From the NCBI GenBank assembly GCA_945890865.1, contig CAMDDB010000013.1:1-48238 (forward strand): a DNA stretch of 48,238 nt, in the 5' to 3' direction. This document shows, in pieces, positions 1-8,260 of the stretch. Position numbers and translations under genes: made by a program. Every line of letters begins with the position of its first letter. The stretch's first letter is position 1. The stretch is from Flavobacterium psychrophilum (GTDB lineage Bacteria; Bacteroidota; Bacteroidia; Flavobacteriales; Flavobacteriaceae). The notes under the pieces were generated by a model. It was not told the DNA's origin and searched no databases. It saw only the letters and a program-made list of their open reading frames with translations.

Positions 1-1
1 A

Positions 2-259
2 AACAGTAATACTACTGAAATAACTCAGGGTAACTTAAATGAAAATTTAAGTTGTAATTTATTTGTATATGAGAAAATTGGCAATGAATTAAAATGCAGA
101 ATTGGTATTAAACTTTTAGAAACTGGAAATTATAAACTTTCCATTTTTAACATTGCAAATTTCAGAGAAAATGGCTTAAATTGCGAAGACAAAGGATTGG
201 ATATCTTCACAACCTTTAGTAACAATAACCAACAAATGATTCAGTTTTCCGTTCAGTGA
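2..259 (+). CDS. Hypothetical protein, C-terminal part (cut by window edge)
   Basis: An uninterrupted reading frame enters from the left edge and stops at TGA 257-259, giving the last 85 residues of a + strand gene. The visible part is rich in Asn and Thr, has two Cys near its middle and one later, and alternates polar and hydrophobic residues in a way that suggests beta strands of a secreted or lipid-anchored protein. No family could be recognised. It faces the response regulator gene tail to tail, and the hairpin terminator at 307-339 lies between them. The stop, the terminator and the absence of internal stops support a real gene, but the start and function lie outside the window. Confidence 0.6.
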   Translation, partial: NSNTTEITQGNLNENLSCNLFVYEKIGNELKCRIGIKLLETGNYKLSIFNIANFRENGLNCEDKGLDIFTTFSNNNQQMIQFSVQ

Positions 260-306
260 TAAAAAATAAGCTTTAATACAATTAATTTATGGCGAATTTT
301 AGAATT

Positions 307-339
307 AAAAAAAGCCCTGATTTCTCAGAGCTTTTTTTT
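307..339. terminator. Bidirectional rho-independent terminator
   Basis: A hairpin has arms GC-CTGA and TCAG-GC (314-320 and 325-331, one C/A mismatch) and a TTTC loop. An A-tract (307-313) precedes it and a T-tract (332-338) follows, so it can act in both directions. It separates the partial + strand gene from the minus-strand response regulator, whose stop codon lies at its right edge. Confidence 0.8.
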
Positions 340-1036
340 ATTTTTTGATCACCAATCGAAATCCTTCGCCATGAATATTCAATATTTCAACATTCGGATC
401 TAATTTTAGAAATTTTCTCAATTTAGCAATGTATACATCCATACTTCTTGATGTGAAATAATTATCATCTCTCCAGATTTTAGTTAAAGCTAATTCTCTT
501 GGCATTAAATCATTTTCATGCAGCGCTAACATTTTTAATAACTCACACTCTTTTGGCGATAATTTAATGGGTTCTTGATCTGGAAACGTTAAGAAACGTA
601 ATTTAGAATTCAAATGAAATTTACCAATTTCAAATTCAAATTTTGTAGTATCTGGTCGCACTTCTGAAGCCTTGCGCTGAATAATAGCTTTAATTTTCAT
701 CAACAATACTTCCGAATCAAAAGGTTTGTTCAAATAATCATCTGCGCCTACTTTATAACCTTTTAAAACGTCTTCTTTAAGTGTTTTAGCGGTTAAAAAA
801 ATGATAGGAACTTCTAGATTTTTCTCACGTATTTCTCTGGCTAATGTATACCCATCTTTATAGGGCATCATTACATCTAGAATACACAAATCAAAGGTGT
901 CTTTTTTGAATTTTTCAAAACCTTCCATTCCGTTTTTAGCCAACGTAACATCAAAGTCATTGATCATCAAATAATCTTTTAAAACGGCACCAAAATTTGG
1001 ATCGTCTTCTACTAATAATATTTTTTTTCCTTCCAT
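338..1036 (-). CDS. OmpR/PhoB-family response regulator (RprY-like)
   Basis: DNA-binding response regulator of 232 aa. The receiver domain spans about residues 4-122, with the acidic cluster E10-D11-D12, phospho-acceptor D54 (in CILDVMMP), T82 and K104 (in NKPF). A winged-helix output domain spans about 130-230. It lies 16 nt downstream of the histidine kinase in the same direction, so the two form a two-component pair. The pair resembles RprX/RprY of Bacteroides in architecture, but the signal and target genes cannot be read from the sequence. The length is normal and all key receiver residues are present. Its stop overlaps the terminator at 307-339, which would end the kinase-regulator transcript. 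Confidence 0.93.
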   Translation of the reverse strand: MEGKKILLVEDDPNFGAVLKDYLMINDFDVTLAKNGMEGFEKFKKDTFDLCILDVMMPYKDGYTLAREIREKNLEVPIIFLTAKTLKEDVLKGYKVGADDYLNKPFDSEVLLMKIKAIIQRKASEVRPDTTKFEFEIGKFHLNSKLRFLTFPDQEPIKLSPKECELLKMLALHENDLMPRELALTKIWRDDNYFTSRSMDVYIAKLRKFLKLDPNVEILNIHGEGFRLVIKK

Positions 1037-1052
1037 AGTAATTGAATATATT

Positions 1053-2636
1053 TTAATTTATTAATGGCATTTTTATAATAAAGGTACTTCCCTTTCCTTT
1101 TTCACTTTCAACATAAATTTGACCATTATGGTCTTCCACAATTTGTTTTACATAAGCTAATCCTAAACCATGGCCTTTTACATTGTGTAAATCTCCAGTA
1201 TGCTCTCTATAAAATTTTTCAAAAACACGTTTTTGTACAAGTTTACTCATTCCTGCGCCCTGATCTTGTATTTTAATTAGTATAAAATCTTTTATATTTT
1301 CGGTGAACACATCAATAACTGGAGCTTCGGTAGAATATTTAATGGCATTATCCAAAACATTCACTAATAAATTAGTAAAATGTACTTCACTTAACAAAAT
1401 CGTGGTTCTAGTGGCATTAAAATGCTTATGAATCACACCTGCTCGATCTTCAATAATTAAACCTACATGTTCTATTGCATCTTCAATAATTTCAACCACA
1501 TCCCTGGGTTCTTTTGATATATCCAACTCGTTTTTTTCTAATTTGGATATTCGTAGTACATTTTCAACTTGTGCATGCATGCGTTTGTTTTCATCCTTAA
1601 TCATTTGCAAATAACGCTGCACTTTTTCTTTATCATCAATAATTTTTGGGTTTTTTATGGCATCCAATGCTAAATTAATAGTAGCAATAGGTGTTTTAAA
1701 TTCATGGGTCATATTGTTGATGAAATCGGTCTTAATTTCAGAAATTTGCTTTTGTTTGATTAATTGATTCAAGGCACTCGTATACGTCAAAACAATAACC
1801 AAAGTAAACAATAACGATAAACTCGTAATTCCAATAAGTGACGAAAAGACGAATTTACTTTTTTGTGGAAAACGGACTAATAATTGGTATTTTGACATGC
1901 CTTCGTTATCCTGAAAAACTGGAATTCCGTAGGTTGTATTTTTTTCATATCTGAACTTATCTGAACGAATTTTGGTAGCCAAACCATTGCTATATATACC
2001 GAATTCAAAAGGAGTTTTTACTCCATATTTTTTCAATTCGGATTGCAACAGCTTATTCAGTTCTTCATTAGAAATTCGCTGTTGTAATGGTTTTTGAGAT
2101 ACAATATCTTTAAAAACTACTTCATAATTTGCTTTATCTAAACTCGAAAGACTTCCAGATTTTGAAACGGTAGTATTTGGTTTGTTATTGAATTGAAAAT
2201 CGGCATCTGTGATTGAGTTACCGTTGTATATTTCAGTTTTTCGTTTCGAAATTAATGTCCCAATATTAATCGAATCTGCTTTATTATCAAAGAACGAACT
2301 GTTTATTCCGTAATTTTCTGCTACTAGGGTATTGGTATAAATAATTGTTTCATTGGTCTTGGTGTCGCGCTCATAAAAATACACTTCCTTCATTTGACTC
2401 GTTTCTGGATCTTTACCAATACTGTCTTTGATTTCGTTGTATTTGGTAAAAAATGAAACCAATTCTATTTCTTTCAAATTATTGGAAACATTACCTAAAA
2501 CCTGTTGAACATGGTATTTAAACTCTTCTTCATTTTTATTTAAGGAGGTTGTAATCCAATACAATTGGACCAAAATAATTCCGATTAATGACAAACTCAT
2601 TAAAAAGACCAACAACCTAAATCTTGACTTATTCAT
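1053..2636 (-). CDS. Sensor histidine kinase (RprX-like)
   Basis: Membrane histidine kinase. From ATG 2636, TM1 is about residues 7-29, an extracytoplasmic region of about 230 residues follows with no recognisable sensor fold, and TM2 is about 264-286. The HisKA H-box has H311 in the motif THEFKTP. The ATPase has the N-box (DNAIKYS, N430), G1 (DQGAG, 458-462) and G2 (GHGLG, 488-492). It should autophosphorylate and pass phosphate to the regulator encoded 16 nt downstream. A GTG two codons upstream (2642) could also start the frame, giving 529 aa. I prefer ATG 2636 because a TAGATTTG promoter-like box covers 2642-2649, which would leave almost no leader. The 65-nt gap from coaE suggests separate transcription. 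Confidence 0.93.
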   Translation of the reverse strand: MNKSRFRLLVFLMSLSLIGIILVQLYWITTSLNKNEEEFKYHVQQVLGNVSNNLKEIELVSFFTKYNEIKDSIGKDPETSQMKEVYFYERDTKTNETIIYTNTLVAENYGINSSFFDNKADSINIGTLISKRKTEIYNGNSITDADFQFNNKPNTTVSKSGSLSSLDKANYEVVFKDIVSQKPLQQRISNEELNKLLQSELKKYGVKTPFEFGIYSNGLATKIRSDKFRYEKNTTYGIPVFQDNEGMSKYQLLVRFPQKSKFVFSSLIGITSLSLLFTLVIVLTYTSALNQLIKQKQISEIKTDFINNMTHEFKTPIATINLALDAIKNPKIIDDKEKVQRYLQMIKDENKRMHAQVENVLRISKLEKNELDISKEPRDVVEIIEDAIEHVGLIIEDRAGVIHKHFNATRTTILLSEVHFTNLLVNVLDNAIKYSTEAPVIDVFTENIKDFILIKIQDQGAGMSKLVQKRVFEKFYREHTGDLHNVKGHGLGLAYVKQIVEDHNGQIYVESEKGKGSTFIIKMPLIN

Positions 2637-2641
2637 CGACA

Positions 2642-2672
2642 CAAATCTAACATTTTAACATTTATTGCTAAA
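2642..2672 (-). promoter_or_regulatory. Candidate promoter for the histidine kinase-regulator pair
   Basis: On the minus strand a perfect TAnnTTTG box (TAGATTTG, 2649-2642) is preceded, after 19 nt, by TTTA (2672-2669), one base off the Bacteroidota -33 TTTG. The box ends only 5 nt before ATG 2636, so the transcript would be leaderless or nearly so. Confidence 0.4.
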
Positions 2673-2707
2673 ATTTATTAACCAAAGATTAACATAATAA
2701 CCTTTTT

Positions 2708-3295
2708 TTAAAGTTTTGATAAAATTTTAAGAATTTCGTCGGTTTGAGAATACGTTTCTTTTATGTCGATATTGGAGATCACAAAATCGCTTTTTTGGAT
2801 TTTTTCAGCGTCAGAAAGTTGATTTTGAATTCGATTTAGAATAGCCTCTTGACTTGTGTTATCTCTCAACATAGTACGTTGAATTCTGATTGCCTCTGGA
2901 GCCGTTACTAAAATCACTTTATCACATTCTTTATTTCCGCCGCTTTCAAATAAAATGGCTACTTCCTTTAGTACAAATGATGAAGTTTTATGCTGTTGTA
3001 ACCATTCTATAAAATGAGTTTTAACTAATGGATGAACAATAGCATTTAGTTTTTTTAACAATTTTGGTGAGGTAAAAACCAATTGTCCGATAACTTTTCG
3101 GTCTAACTTCCCCTCAGAAGTCATAACATTTTGATGAAAGATCTGTTTGATTTGAGCCATAACATCTGGTTGCTCCATAATTTCTTTTGCTGCTGCATCG
3201 GCAATATAAACAGGTATTCCTTTTGAAGCAATATAATGAGCAACCGTAGATTTACCGCTTCCAATACCTCCCGTTAAACCGATAATTTTTGTCAT
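2708..3295 (-). CDS. coaE: Dephospho-CoA kinase
   Basis: Phosphorylates the ribose 3'-OH of dephospho-CoA with ATP, the last step of coenzyme A synthesis, in the cytosol. The 195 aa match the normal CoaE length. The P-loop GLTGGIGSGKST is at residues 6-17, a DAAAKE segment follows in the position of the usual DAD motif, and a central VHPLVK segment is typical of the family. ATG 3295 lies 2 nt after the glycosyltransferase stop, so the two are probably co-transcribed. The other CoA gene, coaBC, lies 5 kb away in a separate cluster. The gap to the downstream kinase is 65 nt. Confidence 0.96.
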   Translation of the reverse strand: MTKIIGLTGGIGSGKSTVAHYIASKGIPVYIADAAAKEIMEQPDVMAQIKQIFHQNVMTSEGKLDRKVIGQLVFTSPKLLKKLNAIVHPLVKTHFIEWLQQHKTSSFVLKEVAILFESGGNKECDKVILVTAPEAIRIQRTMLRDNTSQEAILNRIQNQLSDAEKIQKSDFVISNIDIKETYSQTDEILKILSKL

Positions 3296-3297
3296 GT

Positions 3298-4296
3298 TTA
3301 TTTTTTAAAAAACAATTCTGGAAAGGCAACTTCTGGCGCTTGTTTTGAAACAAATATTTTATAATACGATTCTAAAAATCCTACTCCGTAGCCATAAAAC
3401 TGAATAATTGCGGCATAAACTGAAAAATAAGCTATGGTAAAGTTATTATTCTGTATCCAAGAAACAAAAAACAAAAGCATGAAATACACCGCATAAATAG
3501 CCGTAAAATAAGGCCAATTAAAAAGCGTCAATAAGAGAGATAGAACAAATCCAACAAGAAACAAACCTGGAAACCAAAATGTAATTTTTGCATGCTCAGG
3601 ATACCAAGTATTTAAAATTGGTCGTGCTTTTCCAAATTTATTGACTTGAATTTGAAATTTATCCCAACTAATCCTTCTTTTATGATAAACAAAAGCGTCT
3701 TTGATGAGTTTAGTTTTGAATCCTAAATTCCACAATCTAATGGATAAATCGGGGTCTTCTCCTGGATGGATGTTTCCAAAACCTTTAGAGGCATCAAAAG
3801 CTTTTTTTGACAACCCCATATTAAAACTTCTCGGTTGAAATTGGGTTACTTTTTCACTTCCCCCTCGAATACCTCCCGTAGTTAAAAAAGACGTCATCGT
3901 AAAATTAATGGCTTTTTGAATGTCTGAAAATGAATCTAAGGCCGCGTCGGGACCTCCAAAACAATCTACATATTCTGCTTTCAAACTACGTTCAACTTGA
4001 GTCAGATATTCAGCAGGAAGAATACAATCGGAATCTAAAATAATAAAATATTCTCCCTTAGCTCTAGTCATGCCGTAATTTCTAGAATCACCCGGACCAG
4101 AGTTGGGTTTAAAATAATATGAGATGTCTAGCTTGGATTGGTATTTTTCAATGATGGCTTCACATGTTATGGAAGAACCATCTTCCACCACCACCACTTC
4201 AAATGTTATAGTTGAAGTAAATCTTGTCAAACTGTCTAACAATTCATCAATTTCATCAGGTCTATTGTACACAGGAATTATAAAAGAAAAATACAT
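3298..4296 (-). CDS. Family 2 glycosyltransferase, membrane-anchored
   Basis: GT-A fold glycosyltransferase of 332 aa, probably moving a sugar from a nucleotide donor to an envelope glycan or lipid. Residues 1 to about 230 are the catalytic part: the N-terminal FIIPVYNRP strand, acidic residues E38-D39, the metal-binding DSD at 88-90, a GEDPD segment near 180, and HKRR near 205. Two or three hydrophobic helices near 240-320 anchor it in the inner membrane. The donor and acceptor cannot be told. It is followed after 2 nt by coaE, which implies one transcript but no obvious shared pathway. Upstream lies the fabV terminator, so transcription probably starts in the 87-nt gap before the gene. Confidence 0.9.
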   Translation of the reverse strand: MYFSFIIPVYNRPDEIDELLDSLTRFTSTITFEVVVVEDGSSITCEAIIEKYQSKLDISYYFKPNSGPGDSRNYGMTRAKGEYFIILDSDCILPAEYLTQVERSLKAEYVDCFGGPDAALDSFSDIQKAINFTMTSFLTTGGIRGGSEKVTQFQPRSFNMGLSKKAFDASKGFGNIHPGEDPDLSIRLWNLGFKTKLIKDAFVYHKRRISWDKFQIQVNKFGKARPILNTWYPEHAKITFWFPGLFLVGFVLSLLLTLFNWPYFTAIYAVYFMLLFFVSWIQNNNFTIAYFSVYAAIIQFYGYGVGFLESYYKIFVSKQAPEVAFPELFFKK

Positions 4297-4309
4297 ATTT
4301 TATTTTTTA

Positions 4310-4317
4310 CAAACCTA
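4310..4317 (-). promoter_or_regulatory. Possible -7 box upstream of the glycosyltransferase
   Basis: TAGGTTTG on the minus strand (4317-4310) fits TAnnTTTG and lies 13 nt before ATG 4296, downstream of the fabV terminator. No matching -33 TTTG is found at 18-20 nt, so the call is tentative. Confidence 0.35.
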
Positions 4318-4383
4318 CAAAAAATAGCGATTTATTGACGTGCATTCGTCAAATAATATCCAAAATCAATGAACAAATTAAGC

Positions 4384-4416
4384 AAAAAAAATCCTGAACG
4401 ATCAGGATTTTTTTTT
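4384..4416 (-). terminator. Rho-independent terminator after fabV
   Basis: The arms ATCCTGA and TCAGGAT (4391-4397 and 4402-4408) enclose a short loop, with an A-tract on one side and a T-tract on the other. It lies 20 nt past the fabV stop and upstream of the glycosyltransferase, so it ends the bamD-to-fabV block. Confidence 0.85.
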
Positions 4417-4435
4417 AAATTTATTAAGATACTAC

Positions 4436-5626
4436 TTATTTAATACTTGGAACGTGAACCATTTCATTGGTATCCGCTAGGTAATCTACACCTTCAAATC
4501 CAAATCCAAATAAATTCAAGAAATCTTGTTTGTAACCCGCTAAGTCTCCTAATTCTACCAAGGATTCTGTTGTCGATTCCACCCATAATTTTGCAATTCT
4601 TTCTTGAACATCAGATCGCATTTCCCAATCATCAATTCTAATTCTTCCCTTATCGTCTGTTGGAACAGCATTACCAGTGAATAATCTTTGTTGGTATAAA
4701 CGTTGAATTTGTTCAATACATCCTTCGTGAATTCCTTCAGCTTTCATTATTTTATACAAAAGTGAAATATACAACGGAATCACAGGAATTGCAGAACTAG
4801 CTTGGGTTACCAATGCTTTGTTAACCGAAACATAGGCTTTACCATTAATAGCAGATAATTGCTTAGTGATTTCAAAAGCAGTAGCTTCTAAATGGTCTTT
4901 AGCTCTTCCAATGGTTCCTTTTCTATAGACTGCTTCGGTTACTTCCGGACCAATGTAAGAATAAGCAATTGTAGTAGCACCTGGAGCTAAAACACCTGCA
5001 CCTTTTAAAGCATTCATCCACATAGCCCAATCTTCACCACCCATTACCACGACAGTATTATCAATATCTTCTTGATTGGCTGCATCAATAGAAACTTGCG
5101 TTACATTACCGGTATGAAAATCAACTGTTTTATTGGTAAAAGTTCCACCAATTGGCTTTAAAGTAGAACGGTGTAAGACACCGGTTGTTGGATGTTGGCG
5201 CACTGGCGAAGCCAAGCTGTAAATTACTAAATCCACCTGACCTAAATCGGCTTTAATCAATTCAATGGCTTGGTTTTTTACTTCGTTTGAAAAGGCATCT
5301 CCATTTATACTTTTTGCATACAAACCAGCTTTTGTAGCTTCTACTTCAAAAGCTGCCGAATTATACCAACCCGGTGAAGCTGTTTTTCCTTCGGAAGGCT
5401 CTTTTTCAAAAAAGACACCTAGAGTTGCAGCACCAGAACCAAAAGCACTTGTAATTCTTGAGGCCAAACCGAAACCGGTAGAAGCACCAATAACCAATAC
5501 TTTCTTAGCACCTTGAATAGCGCCTTTTGATTGAACATATTCGATTTGATTTTTTACGTTTTGTTCGCAACCTTTTGGATGAGCTGTTAAACAAATAAAT
5601 CCACGCATTCTTGGCTCTATTATCAT
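4436..5626 (-). CDS. fabV: Trans-2-enoyl-CoA / enoyl-ACP reductase, FabV-TER family
   Basis: Reduces trans-2-enoyl thioesters with NAD(P)H, in fatty-acid elongation (FabV) or short-chain enoyl-CoA reduction (TER). The 396 aa match the family length. The start MIIEPR..RGFIC..AHP is diagnostic. The nucleotide-binding GASTGFG is at 47-53. The catalytic Tyr-x8-Lys is present as Y234 and K243. ACP or CoA preference cannot be told from sequence. The gene follows recN by 62 nt and has its own strong promoter match (5671-5701), so it is probably expressed independently of the recN block. It is followed by a terminator. Confidence 0.95.
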   Translation of the reverse strand: MIIEPRMRGFICLTAHPKGCEQNVKNQIEYVQSKGAIQGAKKVLVIGASTGFGLASRITSAFGSGAATLGVFFEKEPSEGKTASPGWYNSAAFEVEATKAGLYAKSINGDAFSNEVKNQAIELIKADLGQVDLVIYSLASPVRQHPTTGVLHRSTLKPIGGTFTNKTVDFHTGNVTQVSIDAANQEDIDNTVVVMGGEDWAMWMNALKGAGVLAPGATTIAYSYIGPEVTEAVYRKGTIGRAKDHLEATAFEITKQLSAINGKAYVSVNKALVTQASSAIPVIPLYISLLYKIMKAEGIHEGCIEQIQRLYQQRLFTGNAVPTDDKGRIRIDDWEMRSDVQERIAKLWVESTTESLVELGDLAGYKQDFLNLFGFGFEGVDYLADTNEMVHVPSIK

Positions 5627-5670
5627 TTCTTTAGTATATTATATGGTTTCTATCTTTATGTATTTGGTTA

Positions 5671-5701
5671 CAAAAGTAACTGAAAAATTTAATTCAACAA
5701 A
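5671..5701 (-). promoter_or_regulatory. Promoter for fabV
   Basis: On the minus strand TTTG (5701-5698) is followed by exactly 19 nt and TACTTTTG (5678-5671), a full match to the Bacteroidota TTTG-N19-TAnnTTTG pattern. The -33 box lies inside the last codons of recN. The predicted leader is about 40 nt. Confidence 0.7.
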
Positions 5702-7341
5702 GCTTTCGCATGTTCCAATGCTGATGCAGTGACCTCTTTGCCGGATAACATCTCAGCAATTTGTGTTATTCGCTCTTCAGTAGACAACAACACCAATTCG
5801 GATATTGTGGTTGTTCCTTGGCTGCGTTTTACAACTTTGTAGTGTGTATGTCCTTTAGCGGCTATTTGCGGTAAATGAGTAATAGCAAAAACCTGCATGG
5901 TTGCACTCATTTCTTTCATGATTTCACCCATTTTTATAGCTATTTCACCAGACACTCCGGTATCAATCTCATCAAAAATTATAGTCGGTAATTTTGAATA
6001 ATGTGCTAAAATTGACTTTACAGCTAACATGATACGCGACATTTCACCACCGGAAGCTACTTTCTTCAACGGACCCAAATGGGTGCCTTTATTTGCAGAA
6101 AACATGACGTTTAACTCATCTTTACCTGCAGTAAAATAGTGATCTGTAGCGACTAAATCAAATTGAAAATTTGCTTCTGCCATACCCAATTGCGATAGAA
6201 TTGTTTTCATTTTTTCTACCAATTGGGGTATGCCTTGTTTTCTATTTTCTGAGATGCTTAGAGCAATGCCATCAATAACGACTATGTTTTCATTTACTTC
6301 TTGCTCTAATTGCTTAATTTGAATTTCTAGATCATCTACTTTTAGTACTTTATCATCTAATTGATCTCGAATCACTAGCAATTCCTGTATGGATTGAACT
6401 TGGTGCTTCTTTTGAAGCGCATATAAGGCTTGTAGCTTATTATTTACATATTCTATTCGTTCAGGATCTGCATTAATTTTATCAAAACTTTTTTCACCCT
6501 CATTAATAAGATCTTCTATTTCTAGAAAAGTACTTTGAAGTCGTTCGTAAAGTTGTAAATAAAGTGTTGAAAAGGGACTCAACTTTTGCAGTGCCAATTT
6601 CATTTCCTTTAATTGAACAACAGCTCCTATTTGCTCTTCATTTGCTATAGATAACATTCGAGAAAACTGTTCCTTAATGAATTCTACATTACTTAATTGT
6701 TCTAATTCTTGCTCCAAAATTTCTTGTTCACCTTCCTGCAAATTGGCGGCTAATAATTCATTCAATAAATAAGAATTATACTCATGTTCTTTTTCAAGTA
6801 ACTGTTTTTCTGCTGCTGCTTCCAATAGTTGCTTTTGCTTAGCTTTTAATACCGTCAATTGTTGTTGGTACAATGCAACAAAAGAGGTGTTATTTGCAAC
6901 GGCATCAATAATTTCCAATTGATAGGCAGTTTCTGTTAGTTCTCTAGTTTGATGTTGAGAATGAATATCTAATAAATAAATGCCTAATTCTTGCAACTCT
7001 TGAAGGTTGACCGGACTATCATTAATAAAAGCACGGGATTTTCCGGTAGGTAAAATTTCTCTTCTGATAATAGTTCGCTCCTCATAATCCAAATCATTTG
7101 CTTCAAAAAAAGACTTCAAATCATAATTTGCAATCAAAAAAACAGCTTCTATGATGCATTTTTGTTCTTTGTCTTTTAATGATGTTAAATCAGCTCTATT
7201 TCCTAAAACCAAACCTAAGGCACCCAATAATATGGATTTACCGGCACCTGTTTCTCCTGTAATCACTGAAAACTGATTAGAAAAATCGGTTTCAAGAGAT
7301 TCTATTAAGGCATAGTTTTTTATGGAAAGTGAAAGCAGCAT
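5689..7341 (-). CDS. recN: DNA repair protein RecN
   Basis: SMC-like ATPase that acts early in recombinational repair of double-strand breaks. The 550 aa are typical. The N-terminal ATPase half has Walker A GETGAGKS at 29-36. A long coiled-coil region rich in Gln, Glu and Leu spans about 150-360. The C-terminal half holds the signature (SGGEMSR) and Walker B (IIFDEIDTGVSG). It sits 25 nt after the DUF4835 gene, last in the run bamD-rpoZ-coaBC-DUF4835-recN, an order common in Bacteroidota. All motifs are intact. Confidence 0.97.
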   Translation of the reverse strand: MLLSLSIKNYALIESLETDFSNQFSVITGETGAGKSILLGALGLVLGNRADLTSLKDKEQKCIIEAVFLIANYDLKSFFEANDLDYEERTIIRREILPTGKSRAFINDSPVNLQELQELGIYLLDIHSQHQTRELTETAYQLEIIDAVANNTSFVALYQQQLTVLKAKQKQLLEAAAEKQLLEKEHEYNSYLLNELLAANLQEGEQEILEQELEQLSNVEFIKEQFSRMLSIANEEQIGAVVQLKEMKLALQKLSPFSTLYLQLYERLQSTFLEIEDLINEGEKSFDKINADPERIEYVNNKLQALYALQKKHQVQSIQELLVIRDQLDDKVLKVDDLEIQIKQLEQEVNENIVVIDGIALSISENRKQGIPQLVEKMKTILSQLGMAEANFQFDLVATDHYFTAGKDELNVMFSANKGTHLGPLKKVASGGEMSRIMLAVKSILAHYSKLPTIIFDEIDTGVSGEIAIKMGEIMKEMSATMQVFAITHLPQIAAKGHTHYKVVKRSQGTTTISELVLLSTEERITQIAEMLSGKEVTASALEHAKALLN

Positions 7342-7366
7342 ACTTTATGATTTCTGGAGCATTAAC

Positions 7367-8260
7367 TTATCTAATTTTACTCCACTTTTGAGAATTTAAA
7401 GGCGAAATTCGATTTAAGGTTTCAAGGAGTTTTGAATTATCCATTTGAGGACCTTCTGAAAAAATTGAAACAATTTCATCCGCTTTTGCATCAAAAAAAG
7501 TTCGAGCTAGTAATGAATTTGGTCTTACTTTTTGAATTTCAGCTAAAGCGATAATAGCATTAACTACCACACCTTTACTTTTTGAAAGCTCATCGGCCAT
7601 CGTATCCAAACCTAATCGATGATATTGATACAATGCATTTCTAAAGGGTAAAAAGGTGGTGGATAATAAATCAGAAATTAAAAAATTTCGATTATTATTT
7701 GTTGTGCCTTCTGTTTGGCTCCAACCTTTATAACCACTAGATTGAGCAACATTTACAATATTTGAGGCTATTTCCAGGTATTGTGATCCACCTTTCAATG
7801 CATACGAATCCATGTCCAAACCGATAATTAAATTCGCATAATAGCCTAAAACGGAAACTAAATTGGAATTGAAACTATTTTGATCATAAATCAAGGATTC
7901 AAATTCAATAAATCGGAACGAAAAGTTTTTATCGTTTACGTTGAGTATTGGGCTTGAAAAAGTGCTGTTATAAATAGGTCTTGATGACTGCACTTGCAAA
8001 GTGGCTTCAAAATTATTTGAATTATATTTTGTAATATTTATAAAAAAATTGCATTCAATTTTTTCAACATCATTATATTGTTTATCGGTCCATTTTGTGG
8101 TCGTAAGAAATTCTTTTACTTGTTTTTCCAAATTGGAAAAAAGCTGTGGATTACCATTACTAACTTGCTGATAATTAACCGAAACAGTGGCTTGAAGCTC
8201 TTGAGCTCTTCCAAATTGTGCAAAGAATATAAACACAACAACTACTAAACTACGCTTCAT
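7367..8260 (-). CDS. DUF4835 family secreted protein
   Basis: Exported protein of unknown function, 297 aa. A signal peptide (Lys-Arg, then a Val/Phe-rich core, ending near residue 20 at RAQ) is followed by a region resembling the Bacteroidota DUF4835 family. No catalytic motif is evident. It has no lipobox, so it is likely soluble in the periplasm. Its ATG lies inside the end of coaBC, overlapping by 11 nt, which suggests translational coupling. The place between coaBC and recN is the usual one for this family. The neighbour bamD hints at an envelope role, but this is only association. Confidence 0.85.
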   Translation of the reverse strand: MKRSLVVVVFIFFAQFGRAQELQATVSVNYQQVSNGNPQLFSNLEKQVKEFLTTTKWTDKQYNDVEKIECNFFINITKYNSNNFEATLQVQSSRPIYNSTFSSPILNVNDKNFSFRFIEFESLIYDQNSFNSNLVSVLGYYANLIIGLDMDSYALKGGSQYLEIASNIVNVAQSSGYKGWSQTEGTTNNNRNFLISDLLSTTFLPFRNALYQYHRLGLDTMADELSKSKGVVVNAIIALAEIQKVRPNSLLARTFFDAKADEIVSIFSEGPQMDNSKLLETLNRISPLNSQKWSKIR

